Both the position numbers and the translations under genes were made by a program. Below, piece after piece: positions 1-5,096 of a stretch of 5,096 bases of DNA; position 1 is the first letter of the stretch, and the number at the start of each line of letters is the position of its first letter. The stretch covers positions 1-5,096 of the forward strand of contig CAJKKJ010000085.1 in assembly GCA_905200435.1 (NCBI GenBank), in the 5' to 3' direction. The DNA is from an uncultured Bacillota bacterium (GTDB lineage: Bacteria; Bacillota_I; Bacilli_A; RF39; UBA660). The notes below the pieces were generated by a model. That model worked only from the letters and a program-made list of their open reading frames with translations. It was not told where the DNA came from and ran no database searches.

Positions 1-2
1 TA

Positions 3-1064
3 GAAGATAACTATAAAAAAATAAAAGAATATCAAGATCTTGAATTCGAAATAAAACACGTTATTTTAAGTATAACCTATAATTCTCATTTAAATAGCAA
101 GGATTATGAAATTATTTTAGAAAGTCTAGGAAATTTAAGCAACGAAAGAAAAGCAAATATACTAAACGAATTAAATTATTATAGTACTACAATTAAGGAT
201 GATTTAATAAAAAGTAAAATAAGTGAATTAATTAATGCAATTGATTTTAATTTAAAAATCGTGCCAAGATATGAAAATGTAACAAGTGAAAAAAGAAAAC
301 TCATTTATTCATCTGCACCCAATATGTTCAAAATTCTAAGAGATAATAACTATAATGGAATAGAAGATTTATTGATTGAATCATTTGAAACATATAATTT
401 AAATGATAATGATAAAGCATTATTTACATCATTACTACTTGAATATATATATAAAGAATTAAAAGATTATAAAAGTATATTTTTAAATGAAGGGTTTTAT
501 ATAGATAAAGATTCATCTATTGAAATTATTAATAATTACACAAATCTAAAAAACGCTTATGATAAAATATACAATATGTATCTTGGATACACAGAAATTG
601 CATCTTTTACATCTGATAAAAGAAAATTAGAGTTTGCTTATTTTAGTAAACAAAATACAAAAGCTAGAGTATTAGATGATATAGAAGCTGCCATAAAAAG
701 TGATAGCTTAGATTTAATACAAGCGAGAAATGCTCTTCATTTAATAGAAGGCTATATAAACAAAAGCCCAAAAATCGTTTTTGAAGCAGTATCAAATATG
801 GATTCATGTTTTAAAATCAAATTAAGTTCAGGTGGAGGAAGTGGAGCAGGAAGATTAAAAAAACCAAGACTTCTAATAAAAAAAGATGGGACAAATTTTG
901 TAATAATTGGATTCTTCCTAAAAAGTGATGAGAAAGGAAATAAAGAATATAGATCTTTATGTAATAGAGATTATGTTTTAAATCCAGAGCAAGATGAAAT
1001 AACAACAGAAAATATTTTAAACTTATTAAATGAAAGAATAGAGAATAAAAAAAATACTAGATAA
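3..1064 (+). CDS. Hypothetical protein, 5'-truncated by window edge
   Basis: I do not recognise this protein. The frame is open from base 3 to the TAA at 1062-1064, giving 353 visible residues. None of the 86 codons before the GTG at 261 is a plausible start, and that GTG has no Shine-Dalgarno sequence, so the real start lies upstream of the window. About the first 270 visible residues look mostly alpha-helical, rich in Asn, Lys, Glu, Ile, Leu and Tyr, with no signal peptide or membrane segment. Near the C terminus is a Gly/Ser-rich loop SGGGSGAGR (828-854), followed by basic residues and a hydrophobic, strand-like stretch FVIIGFFLK. That order loosely recalls the beta-sheet core of RelE/HigB-type toxins, but the match is too weak for a functional call. 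The gene ends 3 nt before the proS promoter and no terminator of its own is visible. The coding call is secure; the function is unknown. Confidence 0.8.
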   Translation, partial: EDNYKKIKEYQDLEFEIKHVILSITYNSHLNSKDYEIILESLGNLSNERKANILNELNYYSTTIKDDLIKSKISELINAIDFNLKIVPRYENVTSEKRKLIYSSAPNMFKILRDNNYNGIEDLLIESFETYNLNDNDKALFTSLLLEYIYKELKDYKSIFLNEGFYIDKDSSIEIINNYTNLKNAYDKIYNMYLGYTEIASFTSDKRKLEFAYFSKQNTKARVLDDIEAAIKSDSLDLIQARNALHLIEGYINKSPKIVFEAVSNMDSCFKIKLSSGGGSGAGRLKKPRLLIKKDGTNFVIIGFFLKSDEKGNKEYRSLCNRDYVLNPEQDEITTENILNLLNERIENKKNTR

Positions 1065-1067
1065 CAA

Positions 1068-1096
1068 TTGACAAGTAAATAAAAAAAATGTATATT
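1068..1096 (+). promoter_or_regulatory. Sigma-A promoter of the T-box/proS unit
   Basis: The -35 box TTGACA (1068-1073) matches consensus exactly. A 17-nt spacer follows, containing an A8 run at 1081-1088, then the -10 box TATATT (1091-1096), 5 of 6 to consensus. Transcription should start near 1103, just before the 5' strand of T-box stem I. The -35 box begins 3 nt after the stop of the preceding gene. Confidence 0.85.
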
Positions 1097-1240
1097 AAAT
1101 AAGACGAGAAAAAATATTATTAATTTCCTTATATTAGTGAGCTTGGGATAGTGGAAACAAGTTATAATAGTTAATAATTCCTATTTTCTTTTAAGAAATG
1201 AAAACATTTCCGGCTAAAACCGTTATATTAATTAAGTAAA

Positions 1241-1286
1241 AAAAAGGATGGTACCGTCTTATAGACTCCTTGTACTATTCTTTTTA
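1241..1286 (+). terminator. T-box attenuator (intrinsic terminator)
   Basis: GGATGGTAC (1246-1254) pairs with GTACTATTC (1272-1280) using two G-U pairs, followed directly by TTTTT (1281-1285). Upstream A1241-A1245 can extend the stem into the T run. The loop (1255-1271) can retain the small GTCT/AGAC helix. Forming this hairpin hides the TGGTAC tRNA-binding bulge, so it is the off state when tRNA-Pro is charged. Confidence 0.82.
1244..1271 (+). promoter_or_regulatory. T-box antiterminator with tRNA acceptor bulge
   Basis: Helix A1 is AAGGA (1244-1248) with TCCTT (1267-1271). The 7-nt bulge is TGGTACC (1249-1255). Helix A2 is GTCT (1256-1259) with AGAC (1263-1266) and a TAT loop. This is exactly the two-helix, seven-nucleotide-bulge form of the T-box family. 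TGGT in the bulge would pair with the ACCA 3' end of an uncharged tRNA having discriminator A73, as usual for bacterial tRNA-Pro. It cannot coexist with the terminator, because A1 and most of the bulge are shared. Confidence 0.88.
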
Positions 1287-1295
1287 TTGTGTTAG

Positions 1296-1301
1296 AAAGG
1301 A
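1296..1301 (+). promoter_or_regulatory. proS ribosome binding site
   Basis: AAAGGA lies 8 nt before the ATG at 1310. It decides the start: the in-frame GTG at 1289 lies upstream of this site and has no site of its own, and the ATG at 1302 is in another frame with no useful spacing. Confidence 0.75.
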
Positions 1302-1309
1302 ATGAAAAA

Positions 1310-2725
1310 ATGGCTAATAAAGCAATTACACAAAGAGATGTTGATTTTGCGCAATGGTATACCGATGTTGTAAAAGCAGCAAGACTTGCTACTTACTCAT
1401 CTGTTAAGGGGTGTACTATATTTGAACCAAATGGTTATGCTATTTGGGAAAATATCCAAAGAAATATGGATAAATTATTTAAAGAAACAGGACATAAAAA
1501 TGTAGCAATGCCACTATTTATACCTGAAAAGTTATTAAACAAAGAAGGAGAACTTGTAAATGGTTTTGCACCAGAAGTTGCATGGGTTACTGAAGGTGGT
1601 AGTAAAAAACTTGATGAAAGATTATGTATAAGACCTACTAGTGAAACTTTATTTAGTGATTATTATAGTAAGGTTGTAAAATCTTACAGAGATTTACCAT
1701 TAAAATATAACCAATGGTGTAGTGTTGTTAGATGGGAAAAAGAAACAAGACCATTTTTAAGAAGTAGGGAATTCTTTTGGCAAGAAGGACATACTGTTCA
1801 TGCAACTAGAGAAGAAGCTGAAGATGAAACAAGAGATATGTTAAATTTATATAAATTCTTTTTTGAAAAATATTTAGCTGTTCCAGTTATTAGTGGTAGA
1901 AAGACTGAAAAAGAAAAATTTGCAGGAGCAGAATATACTTTGACTATTGAAGCATTAATGCATAATGGTGTTTGCTTACAAAGTGGTACAAGTCATTATT
2001 TCGGCCAAAAATTCAGTAAAGCTTATGATATTAAATTTTTGAATAAAGAAAATAAACTTGAGTATTGTTATCAAACTTCATGGGGAACATCGAATAGAAT
2101 GATTGGTGCTTTAATTATGGTTCATGGTGATGACAATGGTTTAGTTTTACCACCATTAGTCGCACCGACACAAGTAGTTATTATTGGTATTGGTGATGTT
2201 AATCAAGAAGTTAATAGAATATATGATGAACTTAAAAAGTCAGACATTAGAGTAGTTGTTGATGATAGTGAAAAATCACCAGGCTTTAAATTTGCTGAAG
2301 CTGAAGTTAATGGTATTCCAGTTAGAATTGAAATTGGTGCAAGAGATCTAGAAAATAATGAAATTACTATTGCTAGAAGAGATACATTGGAAAGAATTAA
2401 GGTTGATAAAGATATTGATATTGCATCATATGTAAAAGAACTTTTTGGCAAAATTCAAGAAAATATGTACAATAAAGCTTTAGAGAGAACTGAGTCTATG
2501 ACTTATGAAGCCAAAGATTTAAATGACTTTGAAAATATTTTAAATAGTAGACCAGGATTTATTGTTGCCGATTGGTGTGGTAATGAAGAATGTGAATTAA
2601 AAGTTAAAGAAATAAAAGGATGTAAATCTAGATGTATTCTTGAAAACCACGAAAGAATTACTGGTAAATGCGCTGTTTGTGGTAAAGAAGCAAAAGAAAC
2701 TGTTGTATGGGGAATTCAATATTGA
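1310..2725 (+). CDS. proS: Prolyl-tRNA synthetase, archaeal/eukaryal type
   Basis: A cytoplasmic class II synthetase that joins proline to tRNA-Pro using ATP. From ATG 1310 it has 471 residues, normal for the short type that lacks the inserted editing domain of the long bacterial form. Catalytic domain, residues about 1-280: motif 1 region ending AMPLFIP (66-72), the TxE loop RPTSET (108-113), motif 2 RSREFFWQEGH (151-161), GTSHYFGQ (226-233), and motif 3 around SNRMIGALIMVHGD (261-274). The anticodon-binding domain follows, starting near APTQVVIIGIG (285-295). The C-terminal zinc-type domain has Cys423, Cys428, Cys454 and Cys457 as the expected four ligands, plus Cys438 and Cys442. The chain ends WGIQY; a terminal Tyr is typical of this type, where it reaches toward the active site. 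It is the only gene between the T-box and the terminator at 2763, so it is a single-gene unit controlled by its own tRNA. The start was chosen by its ribosome binding site and by the MANKAITQRDVDFAQWYTDV opening. Confidence 0.96.
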   Translation: MANKAITQRDVDFAQWYTDVVKAARLATYSSVKGCTIFEPNGYAIWENIQRNMDKLFKETGHKNVAMPLFIPEKLLNKEGELVNGFAPEVAWVTEGGSKKLDERLCIRPTSETLFSDYYSKVVKSYRDLPLKYNQWCSVVRWEKETRPFLRSREFFWQEGHTVHATREEAEDETRDMLNLYKFFFEKYLAVPVISGRKTEKEKFAGAEYTLTIEALMHNGVCLQSGTSHYFGQKFSKAYDIKFLNKENKLEYCYQTSWGTSNRMIGALIMVHGDDNGLVLPPLVAPTQVVIIGIGDVNQEVNRIYDELKKSDIRVVVDDSEKSPGFKFAEAEVNGIPVRIEIGARDLENNEITIARRDTLERIKVDKDIDIASYVKELFGKIQENMYNKALERTESMTYEAKDLNDFENILNSRPGFIVADWCGNEECELKVKEIKGCKSRCILENHERITGKCAVCGKEAKETVVWGIQY

Positions 2726-2762
2726 GTTCTCTTTTTTATAACTAAATGTATTAAAAAGAAAT

Positions 2763-2795
2763 AAGTATATTTTGTACTTCAAAATACTTGTTTTT
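2763..2795 (+). terminator. Intrinsic terminator after proS
   Basis: AAGTAT (2763-2768) pairs with ATACTT (2784-2789), and TTTG (2771-2774) with CAAA (2780-2783), leaving a 2-nt bulge (AT) and a TACTT loop. A G and then TTTTT (2791-2795) follow. The hairpin is A/T-rich but well placed, 38 nt after the proS stop and before the rpsB promoter. Confidence 0.75.
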
Positions 2796-2807
2796 ACTAA
2801 CTTCATC

Positions 2808-2836
2808 TTTACAACTAAAACAAATTATGGTATTAT
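2808..2836 (+). promoter_or_regulatory. Sigma-A promoter of rpsB-tsf, extended -10
   Basis: The -35 box is TTTACA (2808-2813), the spacer 17 nt, and the -10 box TATTAT (2831-2836), each 5 of 6 to consensus. TGG directly before the -10 gives an extended -10 element. The start is expected near 2843, which leaves a leader of about 104 nt before rpsB. Confidence 0.82.
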
Positions 2837-2842
2837 TTATAT

Positions 2843-2940
2843 GGCTTTTTCAAATAAGCACGATTTATTGATTTAAATGCCTAGTGCCCTAATGGGTGGT
2901 ATTTAAAGATGAGATAGTCGGAAGATAAACAAAAGGAGGA
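2843..2940 (+). ncRNA. Structured rpsB leader, candidate S2 autoregulatory RNA
   Basis: The leader is long for a single ribosomal operon and clearly folds. TTTAAATGCC (2872-2881) pairs with GGTATTTAAA (2898-2907), ten pairs with one G-U. Inside it, GCCC (2886-2889) pairs with GGGT (2894-2897) around a TAAT loop, leaving TAGT (2882-2885) bulged on the 5' side. Upstream, AATAA (2853-2857) can pair with TTATT (2865-2869), with GCAC (2858-2861) in the loop. That GCAC is complementary to GTGC (2884-2887), so a kissing or pseudoknot contact is possible. There is no U-run after the stem, so it is not a terminator. Ribosomal operons are often repressed by one of their products binding such a leader, and S2 fills this role for rpsB-tsf in some bacteria. 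The role here is inferred; I could not match it to a named family. Confidence 0.5.
2934..2939 (+). promoter_or_regulatory. rpsB ribosome binding site
   Basis: A perfect AGGAGG sits 7 nt before ATG 2947. It lies outside the main leader stem (2872-2907). CTTTT at 2845-2849 could pair with AAAAG at 2931-2935, which would touch its 5' edge and offers a weak route for translational control. Confidence 0.85.
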
Positions 2941-2946
2941 AAGAAT

Positions 2947-3960
2947 ATGTCAGTAGTTTCAACTAATTTATTATTAGAAGCTGGAGTTCATTTTGGACAT
3001 CAAACAAAAAGATGGAATCCAAAAATGAGAGAATATATCTTTACTTCTCGTGATGGTATTTATATTATCGATTTGCAAAAAACAGCAAAAAAAATTGATG
3101 AAGCATATGAAGCAATGAAAGCAATTGCTGCAAATGATGGAAAAGTTTTATTTGTTGGAACAAGAAAACAAGCTAGTGAAGCAGTACATGATGAAGCAAT
3201 CAGATCAAACTCTTACTATGTGACAGAAAGATGGTTAGGTGGTACATTAACTAACTTCAGAACTATCAGAAACAGAGTAAAACGTTTAGAACAAATTGAA
3301 GAAATGGAAAAAAATGGTACATTTGATATTTTACCTAAAAAAGAAGTTATTAAACTTAAAAAAGAATATGATAAGTTAAATAAATTATTATGTGGTATAA
3401 GAGAAATGAACAAATTACCAAATGCTATATTTATCGTTGATCCATCAAAAGAATTCAATGCAATAAATGAAGCAAGAAGATTAAATATTCCAGTATTCGG
3501 TATTGTTGATACAAACTGTGATCCGGATATGGTTGATTATGTAATACCTGCAAATGATGATGCAATCAGAGCAGTAAAATTAATCGTTAGTATTTTTGCA
3601 AACGCAATCTGTGAAGCACAAGGATTAGAAGTTGTAGAATTTACTGTACCTTCAAAAGAAGAAGCAGAAAAAGATGCAAAAGAAGCTATGGAAGAATCAC
3701 TAAGAAGTGATAGAGAATTAAATAATGCAAATAGAAAATTTAAACGCGAGAAAAAGAATTTCAAACCAGTAAAAAAAGAAGAAAAAGAAACTAAAGCCAA
3801 AGAAGAAAAAACTGTAAAAGAAGAAAAATCTGTAAAAGAAGAAAAAGCCAATGATTTAGATTCAAAAACAGTTGGGGAACTTCGTGAAATGGCAAAAGAA
3901 AAAGAAATTAAAGGTTATTCAACTATGAAGAAGTCTGAATTAATCGATGCATTAAAATAG
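2947..3960 (+). CDS. rpsB: Ribosomal protein S2 with long C-terminal extension
   Basis: S2 binds late to the small subunit near the head-body junction and is needed for initiation. The core, residues 1 to about 230, is unmistakable: [15 protein letters not shown] near the start, [30 protein letters not shown], and later a typical region around NAIFIVDP and [22 protein letters not shown]. The protein has 337 residues, about 90 to 100 more than common bacterial S2. Residues 231-302 form a charged Lys/Glu-rich linker, including [12 protein letters not shown] and SVKEEK (283-300). Residues 303-337 form a helical module with the pattern [20 protein letters not shown] then KKSELIDAL, which resembles the Rho_N/SAP-like nucleic-acid-binding fold. 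That fold call is by pattern only. The gene is the first of a two-gene operon; tsf starts 11 nt after the stop. The tail is in frame and ends in a normal TAG beside the tsf ribosome binding site, so it does not look like a frameshift. Confidence 0.97.
   Translation: MSVVSTNLLLEAGVHFGHQTKRWNPKMREYIFTSRDGIYIIDLQKTAKKIDEAYEAMKAIAANDGKVLFVGTRKQASEAVHDEAIRSNSYYVTERWLGGTLTNFRTIRNRVKRLEQIEEMEKNGTFDILPKKEVIKLKKEYDKLNKLLCGIREMNKLPNAIFIVDPSKEFNAINEARRLNIPVFGIVDTNCDPDMVDYVIPANDDAIRAVKLIVSIFANAICEAQGLEVVEFTVPSKEEAEKDAKEAMEESLRSDRELNNANRKFKREKKNFKPVKKEEKETKAKEEKTVKEEKSVKEEKANDLDSKTVGELREMAKEKEIKGYSTMKKSELIDALK
3793..3846 (+). repeat. Three degenerate 18-bp tandem units in the rpsB tail
   Basis: Three consecutive 18-bp units (3793-3810, 3811-3828, 3829-3846) encode [12 protein letters not shown] and SVKEEK. 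The last two differ only at their first base (ACT versus TCT codon). They lie in an almost all-purine stretch of the coding strand. The unit length is a multiple of three, so copy changes would lengthen or shorten the linker without breaking the frame. Confidence 0.8.
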
Positions 3961-3964
3961 GAGG
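3959..3964 (+). promoter_or_regulatory. tsf ribosome binding site overlapping the rpsB stop
   Basis: AGGAGG begins inside the rpsB TAG stop (3958-3960) and sits 7 nt before ATG 3972. A ribosome ending rpsB covers this site, so the two genes are probably translationally coupled. Confidence 0.82.
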
Positions 3965-3971
3965 AAAATTC

Positions 3972-4841
3972 ATGATAAGTGCAAGTTTAGTAAAAGAATT
4001 ACGTGAACTAACAGGAGCAGGAATGCTTGACTGTAAAAAAGCTTTAGAAGCATGTGATGGCGATAAAGAAAAAGCAGTCGATTGGTTACGTGAAAAAGGA
4101 ATATCAAAAGCTGCTAAAAAAGCAAGTCGTATTGCTGCAGAAGGAAAAGCCGATATATTAATTAACGGTAATAATGCGGTAATCGTAGAAGTAAACTCAG
4201 AAACAGACTTTGTTGCTAAAAACTCTGAATTTACAGGATTAGTAGAAGATATATTAAATAGTATCATGAATAATGATCCAAAAACAGTAGAAGATGTTTT
4301 AAAATTATCAGTTAATGGTGAAACAGTAGAAGATTTAATCATCAATAAAACAGCAAAAATTGGTGAAAAATTATCTTTAAGAAGATTTGCTAAATTAACA
4401 AAAAATGATAATGAAACATTTGGAAGTTACATTCATGGTGGCAGAATTGCTGTTCTAACTGTTATTGAAGGTGGAAACGAAGAAGTAGCGAAACATGTAT
4501 CAATGCAAGCTGCGTCAATGAGACCACAATATGTTAGAATATCTGACGTACCAGAAGAAGTAGTAGCTCGTGAAGCAGAAGTATTAAGAGAACAAGCAAT
4601 GAATGAAGGTAAACCTGCTGATATTGCTGAAAAAATGGTTCAAGGAAGACTTCATAAGTTTTATAAAGAAATTTGCTTAGAAGAACAAGAATTTATCTTA
4701 GATGGTGATATCAATGTTAAAACATACGTTAAAAACAATGGTGGAACTATAAAAGAAATGGTTCGCTATGAAGTTGGTGAAGGAATGGAAAAAAGAGAAG
4801 AAAACTTTGCCGAAGAAGTAGCTAAACAAATAAAAGGATAA
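3972..4841 (+). CDS. tsf: Elongation factor Ts
   Basis: EF-Ts exchanges GDP for GTP on EF-Tu, recycling it for tRNA delivery. The 289-residue length is normal for the bacterial family. The N-terminal UBA-like domain has the usual opening SLVKELRELTGAGMLDCKKAL (residues 5-25), with DWLREKGISKAAKKASRIAAEG following. The signature SETDFVAKN (76-84) holds Asp79 and Phe80, the residues that insert into EF-Tu near the Mg site. The core continues with SYIHGGRIAVLTVIEGG and AKHVSMQAASMRPQYV, then the coiled region with KPADIAEKMVQGRLHKFYKE and the closing VKNNGGTIKEMVRYEVGEGMEKR. It is the second and last gene of the rpsB operon, the order conserved across most bacteria. pyrH and frr, which often follow tsf, do not follow here: a terminator and a CvpA-type gene come instead. 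Nothing is missing or broken. Confidence 0.97.
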   Translation: MISASLVKELRELTGAGMLDCKKALEACDGDKEKAVDWLREKGISKAAKKASRIAAEGKADILINGNNAVIVEVNSETDFVAKNSEFTGLVEDILNSIMNNDPKTVEDVLKLSVNGETVEDLIINKTAKIGEKLSLRRFAKLTKNDNETFGSYIHGGRIAVLTVIEGGNEEVAKHVSMQAASMRPQYVRISDVPEEVVAREAEVLREQAMNEGKPADIAEKMVQGRLHKFYKEICLEEQEFILDGDINVKTYVKNNGGTIKEMVRYEVGEGMEKREENFAEEVAKQIKG

Positions 4842-4861
4842 AAGTACATTTGTACTTTTTT
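4840..4861 (+). terminator. Intrinsic terminator of rpsB-tsf
   Basis: AAAAGTAC (4840-4847) pairs perfectly with GTACTTTT (4852-4859) around an ATTT loop, and the T run extends through 4861. The last two bases of the tsf stop codon (4840-4841) belong to the 5' arm, so the hairpin is directly fused to the end of the gene. Confidence 0.8.
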
Positions 4862-4889
4862 CTTATACTACTTTACATTTTTTAAATAT

Positions 4890-4919
4890 TTAACATTTAT
4901 TTTTACTTAAAAATATAAT
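4890..4919 (+). promoter_or_regulatory. Sigma-A promoter of the CvpA-family gene
   Basis: TTAACA (4890-4895), an 18-nt spacer and a perfect TATAAT (4914-4919) fit a sigma-A promoter. A second overlapping TATAAT occupies 4919-4924. Transcription would start near 4926-4931, giving a short leader. In such A/T-rich DNA a chance match is possible, but its place between a terminator and a new gene supports it. Confidence 0.65.
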
Positions 4920-4949
4920 ATAATTAATAAAGAAGGGTATGATAATAAT

Positions 4950-5096
4950 ATGAATATAATTGATGCAATCATTTTTTTGATAATTTTAATGGGAGCAGTT
5001 GTTGGATTTAAAAATGGTGTAATAAGACAAACTGTTTCGCTAGTAGGATTTTTATTAGTAATAATACTAGCATTTATTTTAAAAAATCCACTTTCT
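4950..5096 (+). CDS. CvpA-family membrane protein, 3'-truncated by window edge
   Basis: Only the first 49 residues are visible, from ATG 4950 to the window end. They begin MNIIDAIIFLIILMGAVVGF, then KNGVIRQTVSLVGF, then a second hydrophobic run ending LKNPLS. This is the N-terminal pattern of the CvpA (colicin V production) family: a short Asp-containing start, a first membrane helix with Gly-Phe-x-x-Gly, a basic turn, and a second helix. Members are small multi-pass inner-membrane proteins whose molecular role is still unclear; they are named for colicin V export in Escherichia coli. AGAAGGG (4931-4937) is the likely ribosome binding site, with a rather long 12-nt gap to the start. The upstream ATG at 4939 is excluded because it reaches TGA after four codons. 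The family call rests on a short segment but the pattern is good. Confidence 0.75.
   Translation, partial: MNIIDAIIFLIILMGAVVGFKNGVIRQTVSLVGFLLVIILAFILKNPLS

Larger units (their letters stand above)
1103..1286 (+). ncRNA. Proline T-box leader controlling proS
   Basis: This untranslated leader should make proS expression depend on uncharged tRNA-Pro. Stem I base: 1111-1115 pairs with 1183-1187, and ATTATTAA (1116-1123) pairs with TTAATAAT (1171-1178). Between the two 3' strands, TCCT bulges out, presenting CCT (1180-1182) followed by A1183. CCT is a proline codon, matching the gene downstream. The distal part GAGCTTGGGATAGTGGAAAC closes with CTTG (1142-1145) and CAAG (1158-1161), resembling the conserved stem I terminal region. 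A stem-III-like hairpin GAAATG/CATTTC with an AAAA loop lies at 1195-1210, then a small CGG/CCG hairpin at 1211-1222. The T-box core GGATGGTACCG (1246-1256) is a clear variant of the family consensus AGGGTGGNACCGCG. The T-box identity is well supported; the detailed stem I fold was drawn by eye. Confidence 0.9.

Noticed and set aside
261..1064. GTG at 261 as the start of the first gene
   Set aside because: The same frame is open back to base 3 with similar composition, and no ribosome binding site precedes 261; the gene begins outside the window.
1198..1239. A 13-codon ORF inside the T-box leader (MKTFPAK...)
   Set aside because: No ribosome binding site, only one proline codon, and it overlaps the stem-III-like hairpin; chance reading frame.
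1289..1309. GTG at 1289 as the proS start, adding seven residues
   Set aside because: It lies upstream of the AAAGGA site, which is correctly spaced for ATG 1310, and it abuts the terminator; family members begin near the MANK-type N terminus.
2877..2906. A 9-codon ORF (MPSALMGGI) inside the rpsB leader hairpin
   Set aside because: No ribosome binding site precedes it and its start codon is within the ten-pair stem; the RNA fold explains the sequence better.
2872..2907. Leader hairpin before rpsB as an intrinsic terminator or attenuator
   Set aside because: The stem is followed by GATGAGATAG rather than a T run, so transcription termination there is unlikely.
3537..4345. Reverse-strand reading frames opposite rpsB and tsf
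   Set aside because: They are Ser/Phe-rich mirror frames of Lys/Glu-rich coding sequence, with no promoter or ribosome binding site, and they overlap unmistakable conserved genes.
4939..4953. A four-codon ORF (ATG ATA ATA ATA TGA) whose stop overlaps the start of the CvpA-family gene
   Set aside because: The ribosome binding site is only 1 nt from this ATG, too close to use; the overlap is expected by chance in AT-repeat sequence, though coupling cannot be fully excluded.

Overview
The window is strongly A+T-rich and reads as a low-GC Gram-positive chromosome, probably an uncultured Bacilli or Mollicutes-related lineage. The evidence is an A/T-rich codon choice, sigma-A type promoters with near-consensus boxes, strong AGGAGG ribosome binding sites, a T-box leader, and an archaeal/eukaryal-type prolyl-tRNA synthetase. 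The code looks standard: proS ends in TGA and tryptophan is written TGG, so this is not a UGA=Trp mycoplasma. The assignment to a lineage is inference; no rRNA is present.

Layout, all genes on the + strand. (1) Positions 3-1064: the 3' part of an unrecognised gene whose start lies before the window. It is open in frame from base 3, so the GTG at 261 is not its start. (2) Positions 1068-1286: a sigma-A promoter and a compact proline T-box riboswitch, with mutually exclusive antiterminator and terminator. (3) Positions 1310-2725: proS. (4) Positions 2763-2795: terminator. (5) Positions 2808-2946: an extended -10 promoter and a structured leader of about 100 nt. (6) Positions 2947-3960 and 3972-4841: rpsB and tsf, tightly spaced as one operon and closed by a terminator at 4840-4861. 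(7) Positions 4890-4919: a promoter, then from 4950 the first 49 codons of a CvpA-family membrane protein that runs off the window.

The three complete genes all serve translation: charging of tRNA-Pro, the small-subunit protein S2, and the EF-Tu nucleotide exchange factor EF-Ts. Each transcription unit has its own promoter and a visible control element: the T-box senses uncharged tRNA-Pro, and the rpsB leader is a candidate S2 autoregulatory element. The most unusual coding feature is the S2 protein. It carries a tail of about 107 residues made of a Lys/Glu-rich linker with a short tandem repeat, ending in a Rho_N/SAP-like helical module.

I see no mobile element, CRISPR array, tRNA, rRNA or defence cassette, and nothing that amounts to a wholly new system. 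The items most worth following are the S2 fusion, the two RNA leaders, and the unidentified first gene.
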